Source of the DNA: an uncultured beta proteobacterium
GTDB lineage: Bacteria > Pseudomonadota > Gammaproteobacteria > Burkholderiales > Burkholderiaceae_C
Reading direction: 5' to 3'
Assembly: GCA_903885585.1 (NCBI GenBank)
Contig: CAISJH010000429.1
Span: 1-57,103 of the forward strand
Length of the DNA stretch: 57,103 nucleotides
Position 1 is the first letter of the stretch. Every line of letters starts with the position of its first letter. This document shows positions 37,366 to 46,429 of this stretch, one piece after another. The notes beneath the pieces were generated by a model. The model was not told the DNA's origin and did not search any database. It saw only the letters and a list, made by a program, of their open reading frames with translations. The translations under genes and the position numbers were made by a program.

Positions 37366-40300
37366 TTGTCCGCCTCGCTCACAAGCATCGCCCTGGCGTC
37401 GCTCGAGCACTTCGAGCCTCGTCACTACTTCATGCGGGCGATGGTCGAGGCCGGCCTGGAACTGACGCTGTCGGCCGACCAGGTTGAGATTGGGAAGTGG
37501 CGAGAAGCTTTAGGGCCGGTGGTGTTCACTAACGCTTTTGCCCGACAGGTGTTGGTCGGCTTCACGCTCAAGAACACTGGCTACTGGAGCCTCATTGGCA
37601 GGTGCTCGGTGTGCGAAAGCGAAGGCTGCGCGCACGTCTTCGCTCTGGCCCGCTTGTTCCCCGCGACGTTGCTCCAAAGGTGGCAAAGAGACCTCGAAAG
37701 AGGTGACTTTCGTAGCCACGTCGGGGGCCCCCGCCCTGACAAGTCAGACAGCGCTGACGCGGCGCTGCAGCACTGGCTCCAGATTCGCGCGGCCGGACCC
37801 GAGGTCTCGCCTCCACAGACTCTCGACTTGGTCTTCGTCCTTTGTGCGGCTGCCACCGCGCATCGTCGACTCTCGCTGCTCTCAGCGATCGCGCCCCCGC
37901 TCAAGGGACGCGCAGGCAGAAGCAGGCCTCGGTTTTTGGGGGAAGTCGACGGCCCGTCCAGGCCACATCTCGGGACTCCTGCCTACCACCGCTACGCGGC
38001 GTTTTGCGCGAGCAATTTCGGCGCCATGCAAGATGACTGTCGGTGGAGTTCACTGATCGCAGACAGGCGGGGTGTGCAGCTCGTTCAGCTGATGGCGAAC
38101 GCTGACTTGCTCTTCGCCGTCGATGAAGATGACCGTCCGGTCGGACCCCTGCACTTCGGCGAGCAGCGTCGGCTGGATTGGAGCTGGCAGGAGCACGGAC
38201 GCTCCCACTGGAAGGTGGCGGCCAATGTCGAGGGCGGTGGGCAGGCCTACTTCGGGGGCGTGCCCCTGTTCGTGGATCAAAGTAGTCTTCAAGTGGGTCT
38301 GCTTGACTTGGACGGCATGACCCGCGAAGCAGCCGATCTCGCAGCGGTCGCCCCGCCAATTCCGAAGGCCTGGATCGCGCAGCAATCGCGGTCTAGTCGT
38401 GCCATCGAACGATTGCCTCGGCCTCCTGCGTTCGTGGCCGAAAGAAGTGCACAGGTTTTGCGTGGGCCGCCTGTTCCTGTGCTGACTGTTGCGCTGCGTC
38501 CGACCAAGGAAATCTTCAGCCTCGATTTGGCGTTTCGCTACGGGGAGATCGTTGGGCGCTTCGGCTTGAGCGACAAGCGCGTGCAATTCCTCACGGTTGG
38601 AAGCCAGGTGGTGGAGCTCGTGCGTGACCTAGAGGCGGAGGATCGTGCTTTTGCCGCAATGGCGGCGCTCGGCCTGCAGCGCGACCAGAGTGATGGTCAG
38701 TGGCGTTTTGCTGGCGACCGCGCAGATCAACGCGCGGGGTTTCGCGGCCTGTTGGAGAGTGAGTTTGCTGCCTTGCGTGAGGCAGGCTTTGAAATCGTCC
38801 AGGAAGGCAGTTGGGACAAGGTCCAGCGGGCATCGCAGATTCATGGCGAGGTCGAAGAAGGCACAACTCCTGGCCTACAGCTTTCGATGGGTTTCGAACT
38901 CCAGCAGGGCGAGCGGGTCAACTTGCTGCCGCTGATGCGCCAGGTGGTGGAAGCGCTTGGCGGCTCCGAGGCAATCAGGCAGGCTGCGTCTGAGGCCGAG
39001 GACGGTGGAGTTGTCGACGAAAGGCCCGTTTGGGTCCTCGAGGACGACGGGCGTTGGGTTGGACTGCCCAGGGCTCAGCTGCTGCCGTGGCTGGCCGCCA
39101 TGGTCGACATCTTGGATTCACGCAGCATCGCCGCCCTGAGGGCACCGTCGCTGAGCTTGTCGAAGATCGAGGCGCTGCGCCTTGAGGCTGACGCACCTGA
39201 TCTCCAACTCAGGAATGCGGGTGCATCGGCGGTCAAGGAGCTGTTGGCGGCCAAGTCCAACGCGGACCAACTGGTCGTTTCGGGTCTCGGCGTTGTGCTG
39301 GAGCCGTTCCAGTGCGCCGGCGTGCGCTGGATGACAGTCCTAACCCAGCACGACTTGGGCGGGCTTCTTAGTGACCAGCCCGGCCTTGGAAAGACCGTGC
39401 AATGCCTGGCGCACCTCCTTGATCTGAAGAACCGCGGAGACCTGACCCAGCCGGCGCTCGTGGTTGCTATGCCTGCCCAAGTCCAGCACTGGGTCAAGCA
39501 CGTTCAGAAGGTCGCCCCTTGTCTGCGGACTGGCGTCCTGCATGGCACCGGCCGTCATGAGCTCTTGGATCGCCTTCAAGATTTCGACGTCTTGGTCACG
39601 ACTTGGGAGACGATTCCACGCGACGTGCAGCGTTTGGCCAAGCAGCGTTTTCGAGTCGCATACCTGGACGAGACAGAGAAGCTTCACAACCACGGCACCG
39701 TGATTGCCAAGGCCGTTCGGATGTTGAACATCAGGAGCGCCATTGCACTCAATGGGTCGCCTGTCGAAAACAGTTTCGCCGATCTGTGGTCCGTGCTGGA
39801 CGTGGTGCTGAAAGGGCTGCTGGACACCGAGGCTTCGTTCAAGCGCCATTTCCTTGCGCCGATCGAGGACAAGTTGGACAAGGCCAGGTTGCGCCTTCTT
39901 CGAACCAGACTCTCCCCTTTCTTCCTCAGGCGCCTTCAACGCGACTCATCGGTGACGCTGCCGCCTCTGCGGCACCAGGATGTGGTGCTGCGAATCAAGG
40001 GTCAGCAGGCCAACCTCTACGAGGCCGTCCGAGCGACCACCGTCGAGGGCGTGAGGGACGTCCTGGCCGCTGAAAGCATCAGTGGCGTGCAGAAGGGCCG
40101 CATTCTGGGCATCCTCACCCAGCTGCGTCAGGTTTGCACCGACCCACGCCTGACCAGCCTGGGCCGTGCCCGCTCGATCACCGAGTCGGCCAAGTTCAGC
40201 TGGATTGAAGAAAACCTGCCGCAGCTCGTTTCCGAGGGCCGCCGGGTGTTGGTTGTGTGCTTCTTCAGCGAGTTCTTCGACCTCCTGACCCCGTGGCTGA

Positions 40301-40710
40301 AGCGGCGGGGCATCGCTTTCAGCATGATTCGAAGCGGCGTTTCAGATAGAGAACGGCAGAAGGAGGCCTTCAAGGAAGGGCGTTCAAAGGTGTTCTTGCT
40401 GGGACTCAAATCCGGGGGGAGAGGGCTGGACCTACCCGAAGCCGACGTTGTCCTCCACCTCGACCCTTGGTGGAATCCGCAGGCGCATGCTCAAGCGACC
40501 GCCAGGGCCCATCGAATGGGCCAAACGCAGTCGGTCCTTGTGGTGAGGCTGCTCATCGAGGGCAGCCTCGAAGAGCGGGTCCTTGAGATCCAGGACCGGA
40601 AACGTCAGTTCGCCAGTGCGCTGGACGACGTGACGCTTCTCGATGAGTCCAGGATTTCGGAAGAAGACATCCGCACCATGCTTTTGCCAATGCGGGACGT
40701 CGAAGAGTGA
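37366..40710 (+). CDS. SNF2-family helicase with N-terminal SWIM-type zinc motif
   Basis: CSVCESEGCAHVFAL; LLSDQPGLGKTVQCLAHLL; YLDETEKLHN; ALNGSPVENSFADLWSVLDVVLKGLL; GLKSGGRGLDLPEADVVLHLDPWWNPQAHAQATARAHRMGQ. Confidence 0.9.
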   Translation: MSASLTSIALASLEHFEPRHYFMRAMVEAGLELTLSADQVEIGKWREALGPVVFTNAFARQVLVGFTLKNTGYWSLIGRCSVCESEGCAHVFALARLFPATLLQRWQRDLERGDFRSHVGGPRPDKSDSADAALQHWLQIRAAGPEVSPPQTLDLVFVLCAAATAHRRLSLLSAIAPPLKGRAGRSRPRFLGEVDGPSRPHLGTPAYHRYAAFCASNFGAMQDDCRWSSLIADRRGVQLVQLMANADLLFAVDEDDRPVGPLHFGEQRRLDWSWQEHGRSHWKVAANVEGGGQAYFGGVPLFVDQSSLQVGLLDLDGMTREAADLAAVAPPIPKAWIAQQSRSSRAIERLPRPPAFVAERSAQVLRGPPVPVLTVALRPTKEIFSLDLAFRYGEIVGRFGLSDKRVQFLTVGSQVVELVRDLEAEDRAFAAMAALGLQRDQSDGQWRFAGDRADQRAGFRGLLESEFAALREAGFEIVQEGSWDKVQRASQIHGEVEEGTTPGLQLSMGFELQQGERVNLLPLMRQVVEALGGSEAIRQAASEAEDGGVVDERPVWVLEDDGRWVGLPRAQLLPWLAAMVDILDSRSIAALRAPSLSLSKIEALRLEADAPDLQLRNAGASAVKELLAAKSNADQLVVSGLGVVLEPFQCAGVRWMTVLTQHDLGGLLSDQPGLGKTVQCLAHLLDLKNRGDLTQPALVVAMPAQVQHWVKHVQKVAPCLRTGVLHGTGRHELLDRLQDFDVLVTTWETIPRDVQRLAKQRFRVAYLDETEKLHNHGTVIAKAVRMLNIRSAIALNGSPVENSFADLWSVLDVVLKGLLDTEASFKRHFLAPIEDKLDKARLRLLRTRLSPFFLRRLQRDSSVTLPPLRHQDVVLRIKGQQANLYEAVRATTVEGVRDVLAAESISGVQKGRILGILTQLRQVCTDPRLTSLGRARSITESAKFSWIEENLPQLVSEGRRVLVVCFFSEFFDLLTPWLKRRGIAFSMIRSGVSDRERQKEAFKEGRSKVFLLGLKSGGRGLDLPEADVVLHLDPWWNPQAHAQATARAHRMGQTQSVLVVRLLIEGSLEERVLEIQDRKRQFASALDDVTLLDESRISEEDIRTMLLPMRDVEE

Positions 40711-40924
40711 GCGTTGCAGCGCTGCGGTCCGAGAGCGGTTCCTGGACGGACAGCAGCCACGGCGGCTGACCCTCATGTGGTTCCAGCGGAACTCCGTACC
40801 AGCGGACTGTGACGCACAGCGGGCGTTGGTGGCCTACTTCGAGGCAGAGCCGTGACCCGGCGCAACCGATGTCTGGTCCAGGCCGATACGGTGACGCGCG
40901 AGATCCCGGCGCCGGCCCGGGGGC

Positions 40925-41347
40925 GTGGTGATCGAGACCTTCGTGCCGTGGAAGATGGCCCGGCGCGGGGTGCGCAAGCGGATCCTCACGCCGCTGGGCG
41001 AGCCGGAGGAGTTCGCCTGGGATGCAAGTGCGGATGCAGTTGCTGAGGAGTCACCGCTGCTGCGGGTGCTCGAGCTGGCGCATCACTGGCAGCGGTTACT
41101 GGACGAGGAGCGAGCAGCTTCAGTCGATGGGATCGCCGAGTTGGAAGGGCTCGACATCAGCTACGTTCGCAGGCTGCTGCGGCTGACGCTGTTGGCACCC
41201 GATGTGATTGAGACAGCACTGAACGAGCGGCTCTTCTCGGTGCTGTCTGAACTTCTCGGGTGGTGTCCCGACCTCTGGGCTTCCCAACACCAGCACATTT
41301 CGAAGCCGCAGTTCAGGAACAGTGGCGGCAAGCAAGTCAGAAGCTAG
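40925..41347 (+). pseudogene. Recombinase-associated HTH/ParB-like protein remnant
   Basis: VIETFVPWKMARRGVRKRILTP...PLLRVLELAHHWQRLLDEERAASVDGIAELEGLDISYVRRLLRLTLLAPDVIETAL; C-terminus looks divergent/truncated. Confidence 0.45.
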
Positions 41348-41386
41348 CCGCCACGAATGACTCTCCGACCTTAGCGCGCGGTCCTG

Positions 41387-41809
41387 TTACCGGCGTTTCC
41401 TCGACTTCATGAACTTGTAGCCCGCCACCGCCAGTCCACCCGCAGCGACGAGCCCGCCTCCAATGGCTGCTGGCACTGCCCATGCAGGCGCGGTTCCGAT
41501 CCCGAATATAGCCAGGGCTGGCCCAGCCCAGCCGCCGATCGCTGCGCCAGCAGTAGCAAAGGGAACGGTCGCGGCCATCCCGACACCTCCGGTAGCAAGG
41601 CCGACCGAGGACCCGAGAACGCCACCGCCGACGGCCCCCACGGCTGCCCCCACGGCGCTGATGGTGCCAGTCGCTGCAGTACCAGCCGCAACGACGCCTG
41701 CTACTGAAGTCGCCGCTCCACCAGTGATCGCAACTCCAAGTGCTGCGTTTTCCAGTTTTGAACGGCTTGGCTTGCCTTCAGGCACAAGAACCTCAACATC
41801 GTCTCGCAC
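41387..41809 (-). CDS. Gly/Ala-rich (glycine-zipper-like) membrane protein
   Basis: GGAATSVAGVVAAGTAATGTISAVGAAVGAVGGGVLGSSVGLATGGVGM...; basic C-terminus KFMKSRKRR. Confidence 0.6.
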   Translation of the reverse strand: MRDDVEVLVPEGKPSRSKLENAALGVAITGGAATSVAGVVAAGTAATGTISAVGAAVGAVGGGVLGSSVGLATGGVGMAATVPFATAGAAIGGWAGPALAIFGIGTAPAWAVPAAIGGGLVAAGGLAVAGYKFMKSRKRR

Positions 41810-42018
41810 AGAGCCTCCCTAAGCTACGCTCGGCCAAATGGCGAGCACCAAGATGGAGATTATCAGTAAAGAGCGATGCGTCGCCATGGCTCGTAGGCGC
41901 CTAATCCCAGTTGCGCAGTTCGACACTGACTCCCGTCAGTCGGCGTTCTGCGGCTAGTCAGCCGGCACTCTCCAATCCGCGCCGCTGGTTGCTGCCAACC
42001 TACAGGGATGGCGAAGCA

Positions 42019-43893
42019 TCAGATGCCCAGAACCTTTAGCACCGAGTCGGTTAGGCCTTGCAAGCCGCGACCGGTAACACCAGCCTTGCGGTGAGCGTAT
42101 GGCGCTTGCTCATAGACGAAGAAGCCGACGCTGCCTGGTTCACTCACACTTGGACCCCTACCGACACCGAAGCGGTCGTTAAGCAGCTCCTGCTTGCCCA
42201 GAAGATAGGCCGCAAAGGTTTCGCAGCGGCCAGTGGAATAGGGCAGGTTCGCACTGAACGCTATCGTGGCGGCCTGGTTGATAGCGCGGCCTTCGGTGCC
42301 GGTCTCCAACTGCACACCCCGACAACCCTGCACGATAAGCCGCGATGGGCCGTGCAGCACTAGGTAGCGCAACTGCAATGTCAGCCAGGCGTGCAGGCTG
42401 TTGAGCCGCCAGTGCGCGGTGATGCGAAGCGGCGTGTCGCGCCTTTGCACCACACCAACCAAATTGTGCGGCTGCATCACCACCGCGCTGCCCGCTGGCA
42501 GATTCAGCACACCGATTTCGGCTAGTGCGTTGTGAGTTGCTGAGATCACTGCCGACTCGGGTGCATCGCAGCGAATGCGTGTCAGCGCAACCATGCCGGC
42601 CGACAGGCTGGTCAGTGCAAAGCGCCTGCTGAGAAGCCATTGCGTCGCCTTCTCGCCAGTGATGGACGCACTCTGCAGGAACTCTGGATGCACCAGCAGT
42701 TCATGCGCTGAATCGATGGTGATGGTTCGTGAAACTGACGACTCGCCTGCCTCCAGCGTCAGCGCACCGCCGCTGTCCGGCAAGAGCTGCATTGGCGGCC
42801 GGCGCGCAGCCAGAGGTGCGAGCACAAAGTAGAAGAGCGCCTTGATTGCGATTGGCGTCAACATGACGCCCAGAAGGATCCCCAGCGCTGTCGGTAGGAC
42901 ATTTTTCACCGGTCGCCATAACTTTCCGACCCAGTTGACGCGCTCCAGATGCCGCAATTCATCCATGCGTGTGCGCAACGGCTGGAGCGCGTCATTCAAC
43001 GCGTTCGAAGGAAGCGGCAGCGCGGCCAGCGGCGGCAGGTTGCGAGCGCCGTTCACCTGCGCGAGTTGTCGCTTGTAGTCGGTGTCGGCGCGCTGGTTTT
43101 CAACCAGCAACTGTGAACGATGTTCGATTAGCGCCTGTAGCTGCTGGTACTCGGTGGTACCTGGAACACGACTCTTGACCCAGCGCTCCTTTTCCAATGC
43201 ATCGATGTCCCGCCCGACCGCTTGCCACTTAAGGTACAAGGTGACATGCCGCTGTCGTAGTCGTTCAAGCTCGGCGCGCTGCGCTTGTGCCGATTGCGTG
43301 GCCAGGTATCTCCGCTTGGCATCTTGCAACCAGGTGCGTTCTCGCTGCAGTAGCCCAATTGCGCCGTCAATCTGGAAGACCTGCAGCTGCGCTTGGACTA
43401 TGGTTTGCCCTGCAAGGATTGGCGCCAGTCCTGAAACTTGCTGCCGTTCGAGCTGCTTGTGCGCGATCTCGCTGTCTACTGCCGTGATGCGCTCTTCAAT
43501 CGTGGCTAAGGTCGCCGCCTCTAGGCCGGCGGCGCGCGAGTTGATCTCCAACACCAGCTTCTGCAGTGAAGCGTTGATGGTGGGTTCGGCGTCACTTAGT
43601 TGGGCTGACTCGGCACGAATCGCCCGCCAGGCCTGCCACTCATCCCATCCCGCGCGGCCAAGAAGCAACGCGGCGATGATCAGCACCAGCGACAGCAGGT
43701 GGCGCAGCAGCCATTGAAGCGCGGTGACCAGAAGAACTTGCAATGACGATTCCCGACCCTTAAGGCACCGTCCGAGCCACAGACGCCCGGAAGGTGCGTA
43801 AGCATAGTGGGGGACGTGGCGTTGCTGATCAACGTCGGCGGCGATGTCGACTACAGCGAATTGCAGGCGTCGCAGTCGGCGGACGTGCTGCAA
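42019..43893 (-). CDS. Coiled-coil/TM protein with AIM24-like C-terminal region
   Basis: N-terminal TM, long coiled coil, TM (LPTALGILLGVMLTPIAIKALFYFVLAPLA), C-terminal GVLNLPAGSAVVMQPHNLVGVV...LQLRYLVLHGPSRLIVQGCRGVQLE; true start probably ~150 bp inside the ORF. Confidence 0.55.
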   Translation of the reverse strand: MQHVRRLRRLQFAVVDIAADVDQQRHVPHYAYAPSGRLWLGRCLKGRESSLQVLLVTALQWLLRHLLSLVLIIAALLLGRAGWDEWQAWRAIRAESAQLSDAEPTINASLQKLVLEINSRAAGLEAATLATIEERITAVDSEIAHKQLERQQVSGLAPILAGQTIVQAQLQVFQIDGAIGLLQRERTWLQDAKRRYLATQSAQAQRAELERLRQRHVTLYLKWQAVGRDIDALEKERWVKSRVPGTTEYQQLQALIEHRSQLLVENQRADTDYKRQLAQVNGARNLPPLAALPLPSNALNDALQPLRTRMDELRHLERVNWVGKLWRPVKNVLPTALGILLGVMLTPIAIKALFYFVLAPLAARRPPMQLLPDSGGALTLEAGESSVSRTITIDSAHELLVHPEFLQSASITGEKATQWLLSRRFALTSLSAGMVALTRIRCDAPESAVISATHNALAEIGVLNLPAGSAVVMQPHNLVGVVQRRDTPLRITAHWRLNSLHAWLTLQLRYLVLHGPSRLIVQGCRGVQLETGTEGRAINQAATIAFSANLPYSTGRCETFAAYLLGKQELLNDRFGVGRGPSVSEPGSVGFFVYEQAPYAHRKAGVTGRGLQGLTDSVLKVLGI

Positions 43894-44242
43894 AGCACCC
43901 AGCGCGTCCAGCCTGCCTGGGTTTGCCTGGCCTCAGACGCCTAACCCTTGAGGCGGCGCACGGATCTGCCCAACCGGAGCGAAGTGCCCATCAGCCGCCC
44001 ATTGCTGCTTTCGGCTAGTGGCCGAGAGCGGTGCGGTCGGTGGTGTGCGATTCCCTAGTTCTCGCCAGCCTTCGACTCGCACACACCGCCCTGAAACCCG
44101 CATGAATCCTAGGGGTCGCCTCGGGACAGTCCTGAGGCTGGCAGAGAACAGAGCGGGTCTTGGCGCTGGAAACGGCCGAATTCGACGGCTCGGCGCGCGC
44201 GGCAGTCCTGAGGCAGAACCCCGTTTCCCATGGGGAAAGGAC

Positions 44243-44274
44243 AAAAAAATGGGCCCAGAGAAGTCTCTGGGCCC
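44243..44274 (-). terminator. Rho-independent terminator for the 44861-44373 minus-strand gene
   Basis: Palindrome GGGCCCAGAGAAGTCTCTGGGCCC; minus strand continues ATTTTTTT. Confidence 0.8.
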
Positions 44275-44372
44275 TTGGTGCTGGTGGACCTTCCAAGCGG
44301 CCGTTGCCTGCGAGGCATCCTGAGAGCGCACCCACGTTGCGCCGCTCAGCCAGCGCTAAGTTCGGGTTGCTG

Positions 44373-44861
44373 TCAAGCCTCCGTCCTAGCGAGTGCCGCC
44401 ATGACATCCGGCTGCTGTCTCGCGAGGCGAAAGAGTCCGCGCAATTCCTCGAACTCGTCCGCCGAAAAGTCCATCTGATGCCCGCTGTACCGCAAGCGGT
44501 AGCCGCCACCAGCCCCTGTCACCGGCGGCCCATCCAACGAATAGGTTCCGCTCTGGGTGGGCGGGTTTGCAGACGAATCTTCCAGGATCTGAGACAGCTC
44601 CTGAAACTGCATGAAGCTTTTGATCGGTAGCATCGAGCGGTGGGTGTTGAGCGCAAGCACCGCGTTGAGCGAAGTGCTGGAGAGCAGCAGCTTGAGGCTG
44701 TATCGCTTGAATTCGATGTCGATGCGCTGGATGGGGGGCGATAGGTAAGTCAGTTGTCCCTCGTTCAGCGGCTTCTTAGGATTTATGTAGACCGGCTCGG
44801 GCAAGACCCCTCTGGCGATCATTCGCATCGCCTCACTCAACTCCTGTGCTTCATGTTCCAT
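44373..44861 (-). CDS. Hypothetical protein
   Basis: ORF upstream of a strong minus-strand terminator. Confidence 0.6.
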   Translation of the reverse strand: MEHEAQELSEAMRMIARGVLPEPVYINPKKPLNEGQLTYLSPPIQRIDIEFKRYSLKLLLSSTSLNAVLALNTHRSMLPIKSFMQFQELSQILEDSSANPPTQSGTYSLDGPPVTGAGGGYRLRYSGHQMDFSADEFEELRGLFRLARQQPDVMAALARTEA

Positions 44862-44955
44862 CGCTGTCGTCTCCTGATGCGCAGTGAACTTTGGGGCAGC
44901 GGACGAACCGCGGATTCAATGCAGTGGCCTCTCCGCCACCGCTTGTTCTTCAACC

Positions 44956-45279
44956 TCAGCTCTTGTCCTTTGATGCGAGCTCAAGGTTCTTGCCAGACGC
45001 GATCGCCTCTCGAAACCTCGTCCCAGCCTGCCACTTGGGCACCCTGGTCGGCTTCAGGCTGACGACCTCGCGGTTCGGAATACGTACTTGCCGCGCGGCG
45101 CGTTTTTCCACGCGCCAGGTTCCCCAACCGGCAATGGTGACTGACTCGCCGCGGCGCAGCGAGTCAGTCACCGTGTCTTGCAAGGCCGAGAGCATCGCTT
45201 CGATCCTGGCCTTGGGAAGTGCGGCTGCTTGGGCTGCGAGCCGCTGGGCAATCTCGTCGACCAGCTGAGTCCGGTTCAT
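44956..45279 (-). CDS. HU-family DNA-binding protein
   Basis: MNRTQLVDEIAQRLAAQAAALPKARIEAMLSALQDTVTDSLRRGESVTIAGWGTWRVEKRAARQVRIPNREVVSLKPTRVPKWQAGTRFREAI. Confidence 0.85.
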   Translation of the reverse strand: MNRTQLVDEIAQRLAAQAAALPKARIEAMLSALQDTVTDSLRRGESVTIAGWGTWRVEKRAARQVRIPNREVVSLKPTRVPKWQAGTRFREAIASGKNLELASKDKS

Positions 45280-45932
45280 GGGGACCCAACCTCGCGAACG
45301 TGCAACGCGTGGCGCCCAAAAAATGTGGCCTGTAGCGGATAGCCGGCCGTGCGCAGCCCTTCCAGCAGACGCAAGACGGCGTGCTCCAGCGAGCTGTCCT
45401 GTGCCACCAGCGCTGTGCCTGTGATGCGTGGGTCGATCTCCGTCTCCCAAACGACCTCCACGCCAAGCGGCGCGGCCCACCTTTGCAGCGTTTTGCTGAC
45501 CCGCTGGTCCGATGTCCGCATCTCCCAAGTCAGTTGCGGCACCAACAAGGTCGCCGGTGCTGGGGCCGCGATCCTGTTGTCCCTGGCGAGTGCGGCCATC
45601 GCGGCGATGTCGAGCTTGGCGTTGCTTGGCGACGAGGTCGGCGCGCGACTGATCTCACCAGGCCTTGGTTGTTTGGCCTGCTCTGCCGGGAGGGTCTGCT
45701 GTGCCAGAGCGCCCATCATCTGAAACGAGGCACCGCCTCTCGCTAACGCCTCATCGCGCTGGGCTTGTTGCTGCACTGTGGTGGGTGTTTTGGCTCGCGG
45801 CACCTCCAGGTACCCGCGCAGCTGCGCTACAGGCACCGGCTGGGGCGCCTGCGTGCGCGCTGCACACCCGACCAGCACCGCTGCGGCACACACAAGCGCC
45901 AGCCTTGCGCCACATCTCGAAGTTTGCGTCAT
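45276..45932 (-). CDS. TcpQ-domain lipoprotein (PilL-like)
   Basis: Lipobox AVLVGCAAR; LTWEMRTSDQRVSKTLQRWAAPLGVEVVWETEIDPRITGTALVAQDSSLEHAVLRLLEGLRTAGYPL; 4-bp overlap with the HU gene. Confidence 0.7.
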   Translation of the reverse strand: MTQTSRCGARLALVCAAAVLVGCAARTQAPQPVPVAQLRGYLEVPRAKTPTTVQQQAQRDEALARGGASFQMMGALAQQTLPAEQAKQPRPGEISRAPTSSPSNAKLDIAAMAALARDNRIAAPAPATLLVPQLTWEMRTSDQRVSKTLQRWAAPLGVEVVWETEIDPRITGTALVAQDSSLEHAVLRLLEGLRTAGYPLQATFFGRHALHVREVGSP

Positions 45933-46096
45933 GCCTTCATGGCCTCCAAGAGTCTGATGCGCATTATGAGTGCGTGGCCCTCATAATCATCAGGCCGCTT
46001 CCTTGGTTGGGTCGGCGGCAGAGTGATCAGGCGCGGTTACCCGGGCGCCGAGTCGACGCCCGGGGTCTTTTCCCCCCCCACACCTTCGTCACGCAG

Positions 46097-46429
46097 ATGA
46101 GCCATCCAGGTCTCGATGAGCAGCAGGCGTTGTCCCAGCTGGGACTTGTTCTCAAGGAGTTGTCAACGCAGGCAGGGGGGAGGCCAGTTGCGTTGCTTTA
46201 CGACCCGCAGCGCGGTTTTGTCTGCACGGTTGCGCCTCTTTGCGCGCCTCCTCCCCAGCTCGAGGCGGAGCAGTCGCCGGCGGCACGGAGCTTTCGTGTT
46301 GAGGCACCTACGGACTGGTGGCGCAGTTGCGTGGCGGGTGCCGTGGCCATGCTCAGCGCTGCGCAGTTTGTGCCCGGCAGCCTTGTCGGCTTACTGTGGA
46401 AAAAAGCCAAATCCAATTCGTCGTTATGA
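46097..46429 (+). CDS. Hypothetical protein
   Basis: ATG 46097; TM-like AVAMLSAAQFVPGSLVGLLW; overlaps the next gene's start. Confidence 0.5.
   Translation: MSHPGLDEQQALSQLGLVLKELSTQAGGRPVALLYDPQRGFVCTVAPLCAPPPQLEAEQSPAARSFRVEAPTDWWRSCVAGAVAMLSAAQFVPGSLVGLLWKKAKSNSSL

Noticed and set aside
44018-44509. Minus-strand 164-aa ORF (44015-44509) and + strand 44160-44630 ORF
   Set aside because: They cross a strong terminator palindrome and overlap the better 44373-44861 ORF; unlikely to be coding.
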